DNA of 60,000 nucleotides, taken from assembly GCA_030704615.1 (NCBI GenBank), contig CM060731.1:61114756-61174755 (forward strand), read 5' to 3'. Shown here piece by piece: positions 1-11,454 of the stretch. Position 1 is the first letter of the stretch. Each line of letters opens with the position of its first letter. This DNA is from Takakia lepidozioides (lineage: Eukaryota > Streptophyta > Takakiopsida > Takakiales > Takakiaceae). A program made the translations under genes and the position numbers. The notes under the pieces were generated by a model. The model had not been told where the DNA came from, did not search any database, and worked only from the letters and a program-made list of their open reading frames with translations.

Positions 1-99
1 TAATGAGTTAAAGTGTTTTATACATATCCAACATTTGCTTAATATATGTGCATGCACTTAAGACACAGAAGGATTCTCTCATTTCTTCCTATCCTCTCA

Positions 100-641
100 C
101 CTGTAGAAATTTATAAAGATCTTCCCTGTGTCATGCACCTCCTCTTCGATCTCCACTTCAACATTCTCAGCATTGTCACTCTTTACAACCCTAATCTCCA
201 CAAGAAATTAGAGTATATTTAATATGAGGATCTGTACCAGACATACCAAAAAGGGTAACATGCAAGCTTACGCTAGGGTTCTGAGTGTTTGATTTGAGAA
301 CCGCTATAAGTATTTCATATAACTTTGGTTGCAAGGCACCCCACAAGCTGCCACTTACAGAGACTGTAACAATGATTACAACGGCATCCTCTATGGAAGC
401 ATGGAACCTGAAGGGCTTCCGAAAAAAGAGCCCCCCCCAACCAGTTGATGCACTATCTTGAGTTGTAGAAGGATTGAGGCACGTTTTTGCAAGCTGTGAT
501 AGTTTTGCTATTCAAGCACTGAATGGAACGATTCAATTCAAAAGATGTAGAACCACCTTCTACAGTTATGAGTAACATGTTTGTGTCTAAGTCTGGTAAA
601 ACTATATGCCACTCCTTAACAGCTACAGCAGTTCGGTTTGA
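100..641 (-). other. Coding-like stretches, unrecognised
   Basis: On the minus strand three open stretches (about 641-540, 500-260 and 215-106) read like protein, and some have plausible AG/GT edges, for example an AG acceptor just before 641 and a donor after FINFYR near 106. The stretches are in different frames and include the readable pieces ALSNRTAVAVKEWHIVLPDL and GKIFINFYR. I do not recognise the family. They do not match the third exon expected for UDP-sugar pyrophosphorylase, whose exons lie just upstream on this strand. They may be exons of another gene or of a rearranged locus. Reality as coding sequence is uncertain. Confidence 0.25.
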
Positions 642-725
642 CAGTGCTTCCAAAATGTCCTAAAGGCAACTTTCAAGGTAGAGAGGAGAACAAAGTATGT
701 AGTCCCCAAGAGACTACCGACTTAC

Positions 726-1313
726 CGAGGGTGTATAACCATCAAAAGGGTTTTTCCCTGTTTTTGAATCCGCCAGCAATTTCCCTGCATTTTGAATGTA
801 GGTCACCAAGCCACCAGGATAGTTCTCATCCAACCTTTTCACCTGCTCATGCAGACAGAGCCAGCTGGTTTGGATAAAACTTAGTACAGCTTGCAGGAAA
901 GATATGAAGAACTCAACCCCCTCTTGTCCTCTCTCCCTGCCAAAAGCTCCTCTTCATTTGATTTTCAAAGTTAAGCCTTTCTTGATATTTGTCAAAGCCC
1001 CTCCTTTCCTAAAAACACCAAAAGACAAGCTGTGTACATACGAAGACAGGATAGGACATGACAAAGACTCCACAGCCTCTCCTGCGCCCTGAGCCCAGGC
1101 ACTGAGAGCAAAATCAAACTTCATGTAATGATTTAAAAAGCCCCAAAAACTATGTAGACAAACCCCCTCTGGCACAATTTCTGTAGGAAAAACCTGGTCC
1201 AGGAGTTGAAGCTTTTCGTCGTCCTTTTCACCAGGTTGGGGCCATGCATCAAACAGGTGCTGCTGCCCTTCCTGCAGAAGCATTTGTGCCAACTTTCGCT
1301 GGCACCCAACCAT
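726..1313 (-). CDS. USP: UDP-sugar pyrophosphorylase, N-terminal exons (partial)
   Basis: Two phase-0 exons, 1194-1313 and 726-842, read as the N-terminal part of plant UDP-sugar pyrophosphorylase, which makes UDP-sugars from sugar-1-phosphates and UTP. The first carries [18 protein letters not shown] and ends DQ at a CAG/GTTTTT donor. The second starts [11 protein letters not shown], continues with [18 protein letters not shown], and ends at a TCG/GTAAGT donor. These match the family region just before the VPSGE block. The first exon may have an AG acceptor directly upstream of its ATG, so the true start may lie further right. The nucleotide-binding core exons are not seen in the 725 bases left of exon 2, so the gene is either truncated or has a long intron running off the window. 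Family call is firm; completeness is unknown. Confidence 0.7.
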
Positions 1314-1319
1314 CCTAGG

Positions 1320-2225
1320 TTAGTGGTCCCCTTATGAGATTACTTCCTTAAGCATGTACTAGCTCTCACAGGGTAGATGAACAGTTCGTAGGGCCTATAT
1401 TGAGCTGGAATGCTGCTCTAACTCTATCTATCTCCACACCTCCCCCCGCCGGAATGGGTGGGCGTCAGCAATCCCGAGCCAATAAAAAGGCCGATTCTCG
1501 ACCACTGCCTGCCTCTTGCTGGAACCAAATATGTTGCTTCTTGCTGTGTTGTCAAGGGTGGTTCAGGAGTCAGTCGATTCAGCCGACAGGATGTCAGCCA
1601 GAAACGCCCAGAGCGATTCAATTGCACATAGGCAACGATAATGCAATTTTAGAGTCATAGAGCTTTGCAATGCTCTCGTGGAGGATGAGGAAGGGGAAAA
1701 AACTCATGCAGAACAACCTCTACGTCATCGAATTCAATGAGGGCCACGGTGACACAGAATCCTGAAGGCATTTCTCAAGCTAGATTTTCTCTGAAGCCAT
1801 GCATTACTATCGTCCAAGAGGTCAAGGCACACTTGTGTTGATTATGCCACGAGCTCCTCCCCTCGATCAAGCTGCCCAAGCATCCATTGGCCAAAAATGC
1901 ATCCATTCCCTTAAATTCTCTTTATTCCTGAACGCAAGATAGTACCTGACTAGCAGAAAGGAGAGGCAGATTGGGGCCCAAGACAGGTCCCGCCCACTCA
2001 TCTTCAACCACGGCTTTTCTCCGTTCAACTGCTGCCGCAACCATGATGAGCTGCGAGGTGGGATCCTTTCCTTCTCCTTCACAACCTGCCGAGAGAGACG
2101 ATGAAAGCTGCACACCCAACTCACCTGCGCTGTATATAGGCCCCAACACCACAAGTTGCCTAAAAACAATATGTAATGTATTTATATCTGTTTATATGTA
2201 TTTATACTCCGTTTACTACCCTGTT
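1320..2225. other. Intergenic, no gene recognised
   Basis: Short overlapping ORFs occur on both strands but none resembles a known protein or has exon-like boundaries. The right edge is an AT-rich (TTTA)n tract that begins the 3' tail of the LINE that follows. Confidence 0.4.
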
Positions 2226-2539
2226 TTTTTTTAATTTATTTATTTATTTATGAACAGGGGAGCCTGATAAATTTTATTAATAAAACTGAGGAAAAAATAA
2301 CCTCAGGAAAACAACCATAAGGATGATAAAGGAGACAATGCCCCGTGGCCAAATCTGAGAGAGGCTGCAGGAGACTAAGGATGAGTAGGTCCATAGCAGC
2401 AAGACAAGACTACAGAGGCTCATTGATTCTGCGTCCAGAGGATTCAAACGAGAGGTGGGCTTTGGATTTGCCCTTTCTAGAGGTTCTCTTATGCCTCCAA
2501 TTCCTATCTGATTCTTCCTGCTCCATAGATAGTTGGGCG

Positions 2540-3283
2540 CTAGTGGAGCTGCCAACATGGCGGGATGCTGTCGTTCCAGACAATCGATGAGTCTGATGTC
2601 CTTGTGCAGATGATGTTCCCTTTCCCCCAGGCGTTATCAAAGCCAGTGAAAAGCTGTTGTCTCCTTCGTTGTGCACATCGAGAAGTAGCTGCACAGAGAG
2701 CATTCCAGGCCTTTCTCGCTTCAGTCATTAAATCTGAGTGGATCATGAAGAAAACCTTCTGAGCACAGGGCTGAGACCCCCCCAACACCAAAGAACATCT
2801 GCTTTTCCATACATTCCAGAGCGAGTGCGCTTGAAGACAGGCCCATACCGGGCAATTAGACCAGATAGATCCTTCGTGAAGGTTGAGCAAGATTAAGGAA
2901 GACTGCAAGGGAATGGACGGGACCCAGGCCAAGTAAAACAATCTAATACGGCTCCAGATGAAACCAGCGAAGGGGCATTCAACCAAACAGTGATCCAGTG
3001 ATTCCGAGAAACCCAGGTTGCACACTTGACATTGGTCAAGAGCATCTGGAATGACTTGAAGGACCGGCAAAATTCTGTTTACTAGCTTCCATAGAAATCC
3101 CGAGATTTTGGCCTGTCTGTCTTTTCTCCAAACATCCTTCCAGATGTGTTGCCAATTAAGGGGGAGAGTGGGTAGATGTCTCCACTTGGCATTCCATTTG
3201 GCCACAAAAGTAACCGGAGGTTTTAATAGAGAATAGCCCAGCTTGACCCTGTATCCCAGGAAAGGATCATGCTTATTAGACAT
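2540..3283 (-). pseudogene. LINE ORF2 C-terminus with zf-RVT zinc motif
   Basis: This 247-codon open frame contains the zinc-binding reverse-transcriptase motif CQVCNLGFSESLDHCLVECP followed by FAGFIWSRIR, the usual zf-RVT domain at the end of plant L1 ORF2. Its C-terminus continues in another frame (2410-2703) into NWRHKRTSRKGKSKA, which recurs in the truncated LINE copy at 7.8-8.5 kb. It belongs with the RT frames to its right but is separated from them by frameshifts. Confidence 0.8.
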
Positions 3284-3516
3284 CCAGTTCCATTATGCCG
3301 GGTCCAATTGCAGCAATTGCAAAAGGGCAGTAAGAAACCAGTTGAAAGATCCGAAATAATGTTGCATATTCAAAGGAGGAATTGGATCACATTTCCTAGA
3401 GTCTTTGCAATAAACTCTAATGGCGTACATATCCGATTCTAGCAAGTGAGACCACACTGGGGAAGTCAGGGTACCATCAGATTGAACATGAAATTGCCAA
3501 CCAGAGATCTGATTCC

Positions 3517-4899
3517 CTATTTTGTGGATTGCATAGAGTGCATACTTAGAAGCAGTGCCACTGTCCCCCCCCCCCGCCAAACTGGCAGAGCCCTGATGTT
3601 GGAAGAAAAAGAACAAAGCGAAATCCACAATTGAGGAATGTTACTGATAACCTGATCCCAGCATGCAGCCTTCCTAGGTGAAAGATTGCTGGTGGCTGTG
3701 GCTCTGGGAAGAATGGACCCTGATTCCCAGATGTGGAGGAAGCTGACAATCCCTGTCTTCTCCCAAGAAGCCCATTTTTTAGAGCAGGTAATTAAGAAGT
3801 CAGAGTCAGCATTGAGATTTCCAAAAAGAGGCTGCCTCATGGCTTCTTCCCTTGTCTTAGGGGTGGACTGGAAAAGATTGGGCCTCATTTTAATCCAGGC
3901 AACCCAGATGGACTGCCACGCCTTTGAACCGAAGGAGAAGGCACGGGAGGAACGATTACCCTGGGTTATCCATCTCAAAGACTCTGGCCAGTAAGCCGCT
4001 TGAGGCCCCGAGTCCAGAATATGACATCTTATAACAAGGCTCCACGGAGATGAAAGATGAGTCAAAACCATAGGCACCCATTTAGCCAATAAAGCAAGGA
4101 TTTGAGATTGAGGGTCCAGAACCCCCAAGCCCCCGTTTTTTTTCTTTTGAGAGATCTGGGCCCAGCTCACTAAGCTTCTTCTGTTTGGCATAGCTGGGGT
4201 AGCCCCCCATATGAAGTTGCGAGTCATGGATTTAATCTGTGAGATAATCTTTGAGCCAGGGGACCAGACAACCGAGGAAAACCATGAGGAGGATTGGATT
4301 ACCTGGTTAGCCACCAAAGCCCGCCCAGCTATAGACAAATGAATGGAGCACCAATGGCCCATTTTCTTCTTGATTTTGGCCAGAACCGCCTCGCATCTCT
4401 GCAGATCTGTGGGATCATGACCCACTAGGTGCCCCAAGAGATTATGGGCTTCTCCATTTTGAAGCCAACGAAGACCCAGATCCTCCCCCCAAGGCGCGAT
4501 ATGCGATGCCCCCGCTTGGATGGAAAGCTTGGAGAGAATAGCTATTGTCTTGGACCAATTTATCCGTAACCCTGATGCAAGGCATAACGTCTTTAGAGCC
4601 AGAAGGATGACTGAGACGTTCGCTTGCGTAGAGTTGTCAATAAATAAGATAATGTCGTCATCGTATAAGGAATTCTTGACAGAGGCAGGAGAGGGTAAAG
4701 ATCGTGGGATTTTTAACCCTTGCAAGGAGGTATTGGCAGCAAGCAAGTGACCGAGGGCATCCGCTGTGATGAGAAAGAGGAAGGGGGATAGAGGGCACCC
4801 CTGCCTTACTGACCTGTATAATTGAAAGGATTTGGATAGAACTCCATTGACTTGAACTTTACTAGAGGCCGAGAAGAGAAGGATTTTTATCCAGGCCAC
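3517..4899 (-). pseudogene. LINE ORF2 reverse transcriptase, C-terminal blocks
   Basis: This 460-codon frame carries RT motifs RQGCPLSPFLF and LYDDDIILF (about residues 79-82), then the GLRINWSKT block and thumb region, ending in a plant L1 connection domain with WGATPAMPNRRSLVSW. The active-site box reads YDDD where plant L1 normally has F/YADD, so the alanine is replaced by aspartate while both catalytic aspartates remain. The frame is broken from the upstream RT part near 4900 and from the downstream part at a C-run near 3570. Confidence 0.85.
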
Positions 4900-4977
4900 G
4901 AAATTCCTGAATGACCCCTAGGAGAAGAGCCCAATCAATATTGTCGAAGGCCTTTTCAAAATCCAACATTAGCACTG

Positions 4978-5388
4978 CTAGAGGCTGGTCCGAAAGATGG
5001 GCCAAATGAAGAGCTTCAATCGCAGAAGAACATTGTCTAGGATCATTCTATTTTGCATAAACCCAGTCTGCTCTGGACGCACCAGCCTAGGCAAAAAGGG
5101 CTGAAGCCTCATGGCGAGAGCCTTGGCTATGATCTTGTAAGAAGAATTAAGCAACGTAATGGGCCTGTAGTTGGTAATCAAGTCACGATCCCCTTTTTTG
5201 AAAATCAAAGCTATTACCCCATGAGATAGCTGGGAAGGCATAATGCCCTTGGCCAGCACGTCATTGGCCATAAGAAGGAAATCTTCCGAGACTGTAGACC
5301 AGAGGTGTTTGAAGAATTCAACCGAAAGGCCGTCCAATCCTGGGGATTTGAGAGAAGCCAGATTTTCTAAGGCCAGCATGAGCTCCAT
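4978..5388 (-). pseudogene. LINE ORF2 reverse transcriptase, N-terminal blocks
   Basis: The frame shows the typical L1 RT start: SLKSPGLDGLSVEFFKHLW, IALIFKKGD, TNYRPITLLNSSYKIIAKAL and RPEQTGFMQNRMILDNVL. The next block, LMLDFEKAFDNIDW (motif A), follows in a different frame at about 4975-4905. Fragments upstream (5699-5367), including AAQYFSNLF, are the usual stretch between endonuclease and RT. Confidence 0.85.
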
Positions 5389-6261
5389 TTCTGAGAAGGG
5401 ACCATTAAGCTTGGCATTGTCCTGGTGAGTGAGGATTGAGGGGACAGAGGCCAGAACTGCACTTCTACTGAGAGGGAGTTCTCAGAGGCTGGAGGACGAG
5501 CAAAGAGATTTGAGAAATACTGTGCTGCCACCCCAGCCATTGCCTTTGGATTAACATGAAGCTCGTTGGATTGATCTCGTAATGAGGTTTCTGGTTGCCA
5601 CCAGAAAGGGCCTGCCTGATGCACTTCCGAGCTCCGGAGGAACCGAGCTTCCATATAACGACTTTTGTGCCACCTCTCCTGGCTGCAAGTTGGACACATC
5701 AGAGAACCTTAGAAGAGGAAAAACTTGCACGAAAAACAGTTTCTTATTGGAATCTGATTGGTGGATCCTTGAGCCAAAATAAACAGCAGAGTCAGATGAA
5801 AGATCAAACAGTGGAAGAGAGGAAGCAAATATCTCGCGAATTAGCTCAAGCTCCATCCCCGGGGTCACTGAGAGAGCATCCTTCTTCGTGATCCATGTTG
5901 AGGCAATTTTGTTTACTCCAGAGAGCAGAATGGATGGGGATCCATCAGGGAACCCAAAAATGATTTGGGGAGATTTTAATGGCCACCAACTGTCCTCCCA
6001 GAAGGTGTGAAGCGTCTTGTAATTCCACGCCCACGAAAGACCTGAGCTAGAGGCAGAAGGCGGCCAGACTCTGACTTCCACCCGGCGAGGAGATGGGGAA
6101 CAAAGCTGGAATGTCGTCCGAGAGGATTTGCGCACCCTGTGAGGGAGAAGACAACAGATAGACCCTTGGGCTTATCGAAGCCGGGGAGAGATCCAGACGA
6201 GTTCTCTTTGTCGTTGGAGGCGCCGGGGGAGTCACCTCTGGTCTCTTGAGTGAATTTCCCA

Positions 6262-6534
6262 CTACGGGGCCCTGGAAGTGCCCACCCTCGCATTATCCAG
6301 AGAGGAGACCACATTCGCTTTTGATCTCAGAAGGACCGGGCATTCTGCCTTGACATGGCCTTCTGCATTACAGTGGAAACATAAGACGTTAATAATCACC
6401 TCTTGAACAGATACAGAGACAAACGAATTGTCTAGAGTGGGGAGCTTTAAAGAATAGACTATAGCTGCTGATTCCGGCATTAACACCACCAGATGAGGCA
6501 CACCCCCGTCTCTGTGGGCCTCGTAAGATGCCAA
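6262..6534 (-). pseudogene. LINE ORF1 fragment with CCHC zinc knuckle
   Basis: This 90-codon frame contains CFHCNAEGHVKAEC, a perfect C-x2-C-x4-H-x4-C knuckle, as in the ORF1 (gag-like) RNA-binding protein of plant L1 elements. The frames immediately upstream (6568-6798 and 6869-7075), with FPWLPEW and LALPFLPGNYLRSLPEIGAHFG, resemble the DUF4283 domain that precedes the knuckle. Stops and frameshifts separate the pieces. Confidence 0.75.
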
Positions 6535-7825
6535 GTCGTTGTCGATGCTTTGGGCATCTATCTCAACCTACTCAAATACATTCATGACTCCTATGAAGGC
6601 GCCAAAGTGCGCCCCAATCTCCGGGAGAGAGCGAAGATAATTCCCTGGAAGAAAGGGCAAAGCCAACACTCTGGGCTTGCATGTTACCCCTCCTTTATGG
6701 CCCCATTCAGGCAACCAAGGGAATATATAAACCCTGCATTTGGAGAGGGGGACGTTAAAATTCAAGGCTTTCTCCACCTGATCGTGAGAGCTCAACATTA
6801 GAGAGAAGAACCCTCTACCCAGGGCCGCACAAAAATGCGAGGTAAGGCCTCATCCCGCTCCCAGGTTTTCATAAGCCCATTTCCTTTACAAAGGCTCTGT
6901 CTCGAACTCTACCAGGGAAGTAGAGAAGAATCCCTTGCTCAGACATCATCTGCGATTGTTCTTTTATGATGCCCATGTTCAACTGCAGAATGGGTTGAGA
7001 TTCATCGACGAGGGCCGCCGCCTCACTCCATTGGGTTGGTGGTCTAGGCGGGGGAAAATGAGTCCTTGGGCCCACTCCGAGCAGGCCTGGCCCGGGCGCA
7101 GGTCTTCTCCCCGGGTGCCTACCCCTTTCCTGTCTCCTGTTATCCCTCCTAGGGTCAAATCCATGGGCAGCAGCCTAAACATAGGCCATAGATACTTGGG
7201 TTCGGAGAGGATGGCACCACAGAAGAAGGAGCAGCAGCACTATTGGAACCCTTCCAAGCTGCGAAAACGCCGAAACAGCCAGGAGAGCAAAGAGGAGAGA
7301 AAAGATAGAGAAGCAATGCAGGTAACGTGCCAGACAGTTACATCCGAGGGCCCGTCCAGAGACAGTGGCGCGAAACTCCGTCGTAGGCATTAATCTTAGT
7401 TGCAGAGACGAATGAATAGCGCCGCAAGTGCATCAAATGTCGAACGCTTGAGATGAGAACACCCTGCTGAGCGCGCCTGCATCAAGAGGTGGCAGAGGTA
7501 GGAACGAATGGCTAGCGAGAGAAGGAACAGCATTGCTGAGCATGCAATCATCCGGAAGCAGGCCTAGCCATGGCCTCACTTTTCTATTTTAGGAGGTCGA
7601 TGAAGAAAGCCCGATGAGACTGTCCAGAAGGCGGAGGGCGACGGAGAAGTGTAGGAAGAACCTTAGAGGGGATGAAGGGAAGGACCGCAGTCTGAGAGAA
7701 GATAGAAGAAGGCCTAGCCTAGAAACGGCTAAGTCCTTGTTCCTCTCACCGCAAAATGCGGAGCCCAACTTCCTGCATCTCGATCCCCTGTTTTATTTTT
7801 ATTAAAAAAAATAAAAATCTGGTAT

Positions 7826-8545
7826 TTTTTTTTTTTTTTTATTTAGAGAAGAGGGACGGAGGCCTCAAAACTTTATATATAAGGACATGAAGCCCAGAAA
7901 ATACAGAGGAAAAAACAACCTCTGAACATAGACGCTTCATAACCAGAAGAGGAACGCACTTTAAGTTCTAGGGTGAAGCCATTGATCTGCAAAACGAGCT
8001 GAAGCTCCCAACGTAGGCAGAGAAACGACTGAAGCTCCAAGGTGAGTTCAAAGCCCAGCTAACAAACTAAAGTCCACAGCGAGGGCAGAGCCCAGATGAC
8101 AGAAGGGTAACACAAAACGGAGCTGAGGGAGGCAGCCCAAAGCGCCTGAATCCAGGAAAGAGAACTCAACATACTCGGAGACAGAGCATGCCAATCAGAT
8201 GCATGAAGGGAGAATCTCTAAGGGAGAAGAACAGCCTGCAAGAAGACAAAAAACAGCCGAGGGTAGGGGATACCACAACAGCTCATCTGAGGCATGACTA
8301 AGCAAAAGAAAAAGTAATTGAGAAGCCAGTGAGAGGAGGAAAAGACCCTGCAGGTCAGACATAGCATGGCGAAGAGCAGGGGCTACTATTCCAAGGCATC
8401 AAAAGAGAGAGCCTTGGCTTTTCCTTTTCTAAAAGATTTAAGGTGTCTCCAGTTGACCTCTGGTTCATCGCCAGCCAAGGGGGAGCGCCTGGAGCTAAGG
8501 GAGCTGCCAGTTTGCCGGGATTGAGTCGTTCCATGGTATTCATTT
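7826..8545 (-). mobile_element. 3' fragment of a related L1-type LINE
   Basis: The left end is a poly(T) run (poly(A) on the minus strand) followed by a 3' UTR resembling that at 2.2 kb (GAGGAAAAAACAACCTC against GAGGAAAAAATAACCTC). The right end encodes GTTQSRQTGSS and NWRHLKSFRKGKAKALSFD on the minus strand, aligning with GTTASRHVGSS and NWRHKRTSRKGKSKAHLSF at the ORF2 end of the first LINE. It is a 5'-truncated copy of a sister element. Confidence 0.75.
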
Positions 8546-8825
8546 TTGATCTGCCTCATAAATACCCCCGTGTTCCCCCATCAACTTTGCGGCAAGGTTC
8601 ATCATAGTGTTCGTTGTCATACATCCTAGCTGCGGCGGCGCTTCTTCAATGTTGAGTGTCATGGCGACTAATGTGACTTATTCCATCTAACACTGAATCA
8701 AGTTTTGCAATCACTTTATTGTTTCATAGACACTCCCAGGTGTTTCCTTTTCCATAAAAAAAACAATTAAAAAAACAATTTTTAATTTTTGTTATTACAA
8801 AAAGACTTCTTTGATTTGAAGTATC
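8546..8825. other. Spacer, no gene recognised
   Basis: AT-rich spacer between the truncated LINE and the hairpin/TATA repeat. No ORF or motif stands out. Confidence 0.3.
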
Positions 8826-8837
8826 TTATAGAGGCTA

Positions 8838-9170
8838 TGGTTTCTATTAATTAATAGATTCATGTTTGTTGTTTTGTTTTGGGCCTCTGCAGAGCCCACT
8901 ACTTACTAATTTAGTAAGTAGTAAGTTAGTAGGTAGTAAGGGGGGGCCTCCCTTATATACCCTCTAAGGGTGGTGGGACCCTTCTGGAGCCCGCCCCTAG
9001 ACACATGTCAGCCCTACAAGACCCCCTATCTAAATTTGGCCAATTTAATACATCTCACATTCCTCCCTTCTTTTTTTGGACCCCTTGATCTCATTCCTTA
9101 ATACACATGGCCTTACTACATAAGCCCCCCACTCTAATTCCTGGGCCACAATAATTCCTGGACCACTCTA
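8838..9170 (+). repeat. Hairpin/TATA dispersed repeat, copy 1 (possible LTR)
   Basis: This block resembles the reverse complement of 42672-43115. Shared marks, in order, are CTATTAATTAATA, a GGGCC then GCAGAGCCCAC box, an ACTTACTAA/TTAGTAAGT hairpin, a G-run, a TATA-like box (TTATATACC; TTTAAATAC in the other copy), GGTGGGAC, and TTCCTGGACCACTCT. Promoter-like order and dispersion suggest the U3-R part of an LTR, but no primer-binding site or target duplication was identified. Confidence 0.5.
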
Positions 9171-9323
9171 GAATGAACAGGGCCCGAATGAAACTATGAC
9201 GATGAAACCCTGCAAAGCTTTTATTTATAAACTGACATGAGGTAACTGTACAAAGTATGGAAAGTTCCCATAGCAAGGGAAGAGTTAACATAAAGAAATG
9301 AAAAAGAAAACATATCAAGCTAA

Positions 9324-10046
9324 TCAAACCAAATGATTATCCCATCCAACTGCCTGAATGACATCAGGCAAAGAAATGGGTGTGACATCGGAAGGAGCAG
9401 AAAGATGAGACGAGGCCATGTCAGCTACAGTAGCCCAATGCAAGATGGACATAACTTGGGCTCTCCGTAGTGCTACGAAAACCCGTTGTTTATAGAGAGC
9501 TACGAAGACAGAAGCATGGGGAATGCCATTGATCTTGTTCTTAGCAGCATGATGAGCACAAATACAAAGAAAGTTGTCGAACTGACGATGAAGACATCCA
9601 AAGATCTCCACAGCTAGTGGAATGAACGCATCTGTGGGATGACGCTTTTGATAGTTTCGTTGCTTGTTCTATGCAGCAATCAAAGCGGCAGTGCCTTGGG
9701 AAGAGGCCAAGCGAGAAAGTAAGTAGGATCGAGTGGGATCGGCAATGACAACATCTGCAAGAGTGCACAAACCATCTCGAGATAGGACGATGTCGACTCG
9801 CCGACGAGTGGACTGAGGCGTACGAGAGGGAAGCATGTGAGTTTGCTCCCGCAATACATGGAATCCAACCTTTCGAGCAACAGAGGCGACGGCGTCCCAC
9901 ACCACATCATGAGTCGTTGTACAATCTCCTCCACATGGACAACGAAAGAGATGAACAACAAGTGGATCCATGGGTTGGTAACAAACACAACGTTGTAAGC
10001 ACAGAAGGATGTGGTAAGCCAAGACGAATGCGGAGAGCCGTGACAA
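9324..10046 (-). pseudogene. Restriction-like endonuclease domain of the RLE retroelement
   Basis: Two overlapping frames (10046-9669 and 9611-9324) together give FRCPCGGDCTTTHDVVWDAV, then RRRVDIVLSRDGLCTLADVV, then EIFGCLHRQFDNFLCICAHH and RVFVALRRAQVMSILHWATV. The RVDI and ADVV segments fit the PD-(D/E)xK core that follows a cysteine-histidine knuckle in RLE-bearing non-LTR elements. A frameshift lies near 9660. Confidence 0.65.
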
Positions 10047-10873
10047 AGATTGGAGACGACAAACGAAACGGTGTGATAGTGGGTCTTGCTATAAGCCATG
10101 CACCCGCCCCTGGTCCCGCGCAAGATAAGAGCTTGGCACGATGCACATCAGAAGATGCATCAGAAAGCATGCTAGAAAAGGTTTGTTGGTGCATGCGATC
10201 CACGATGGTCTCCTGGAGATGGTCCAAGCCCTGAGTAACCAACTGCTCAAATGACGGAAGGCAAGCCCGCACTGATGGATGAAGAAGGTCCTGTGCAGAT
10301 CGGAGATGTTGTTGGAATGAGAGTGGATCATTATCCACGTGAGCAATGCTATCCATGAGTAGAGGTCGCTGGTCACATAGAAATCGAGACGCAAGGGCTG
10401 GAGCAACCAGAACCCAACTGCTAAGGAAAGCACAAGGAGCAGTGGTGGCAGTGGAGAGTAGACCCACTCCGCCAGCGGACACAGGTAAGGTGGCTTATTG
10501 CCGAGGTAGATCCCCTTGGAAACCAGCCAGAGCACCGGGTCCCAGTAAACAACCAAAAACCCCCATGATGTGAGCATCAAACTGCGACAGGGACTGCAGG
10601 AATTCAGCGGTAGGTGGAAAAGACCGTAAAAGGTAGGATGGTCGTTGAATGAAACACCTTGTGAGAATACCATAGGCGACCTGTAGATCCCCAAGCCTAG
10701 GAAGGAGCTCAGAATGAGAGATGTCCTCTTGAAGTGCGTTTTCCAGGAAAGTTGGAGTGAATGAGGTGGTGCCAAAATGAACGCCCAAGATCCGGATGTC
10801 GTCAGCTGGTGTGAGAAAATGGGCAGGTGGCGAAAAGCTAGATAGTAAACCGGATGGAGACCACACGACACAC

Positions 10874-11451
10874 TTATGAGGTTGAACGGAGCCCCACAGA
10901 ATGCAACTGGGTGATGAAATGACTGTAAGCCGGGAGGACCTCGGATGCAGGACTAACGATGTGGGTGTCATTTGCAACAAAAGGGAATAGACAAGAAGGA
11001 CATGCTTGTGCAGACGACGTAAGAGTGCGCACATGCGCCATGGCAAAAAGAGGACCTCCTAATGGATCACCTTGACGAGTGCCCACCTCCGACTGTATGA
11101 TAATGTAGACGCATGTGCGAGAATGGTGACTGTAAAAGAGGGGAGCACCAGACACGTAGAACAGTCTGACAAAAGGGATAAGCTGATGAAAATCACCTCC
11201 AGCAGAACAGAGCTCCTGAAAGATGGTAGCGCGTGAAACGGTGGTGAAGGCGTTGCTGACGTCAACTTTAAGGACAACCCAGTCAGGATGAAGGTCAAGT
11301 GTGGCACGGATCCCGTGTCCAACAGCTTCACAGCCTCGACCTGGAGTGGCAACGCCGAACTGATGTGGAAATAACGGCTAACCAGACGGTAGATGACCTC
11401 CCCCACGACAATAGGACGTATGCCAGGACCGGTCTGTTTGGACATAACCAA
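10874..11451 (-). pseudogene. Reverse transcriptase core of the RLE retroelement, active site mutated
   Basis: Frames 11451-11059 and 11155-10874 carry GIRPIVVGEVIYRLVSRY (RT block 1), a frame-shifted block equivalent to VLKVDVSNAFTTVS (motif A) and EVGTRQGDPLGGPLFAMA (block 4). The active-site box reads FVANDTHIV instead of the expected FVADDTHIV, so the first catalytic aspartate is asparagine (AAT). With several frameshifts this rules out an active RT. Confidence 0.75.
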
Positions 11452-11454
11452 GAG

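Larger units (their letters stand above)
2226..7450 (-). mobile_element. L1-type LINE retrotransposon, decayed
   Basis: This minus-strand non-LTR element ends on the left in a 3' tail that reads AATAAA-like sequence then (TAAA)n and poly(A) on the minus strand. From 5' to 3' it holds an ORF1 with a DUF4283-like part and a CCHC knuckle (about 7075-6262), an unassigned ~900-base stretch, RT blocks (5388-3517) and a zf-RVT C-terminus (3283-2540). The reading frame breaks near 3570 (poly-C run), 4900 and 4980, and in ORF1, so it cannot encode full proteins. An APE-type endonuclease, expected between ORF1 and RT, is not recognisable, so it has been deleted or has diverged. The 5' limit is approximate. 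Confidence 0.85.
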
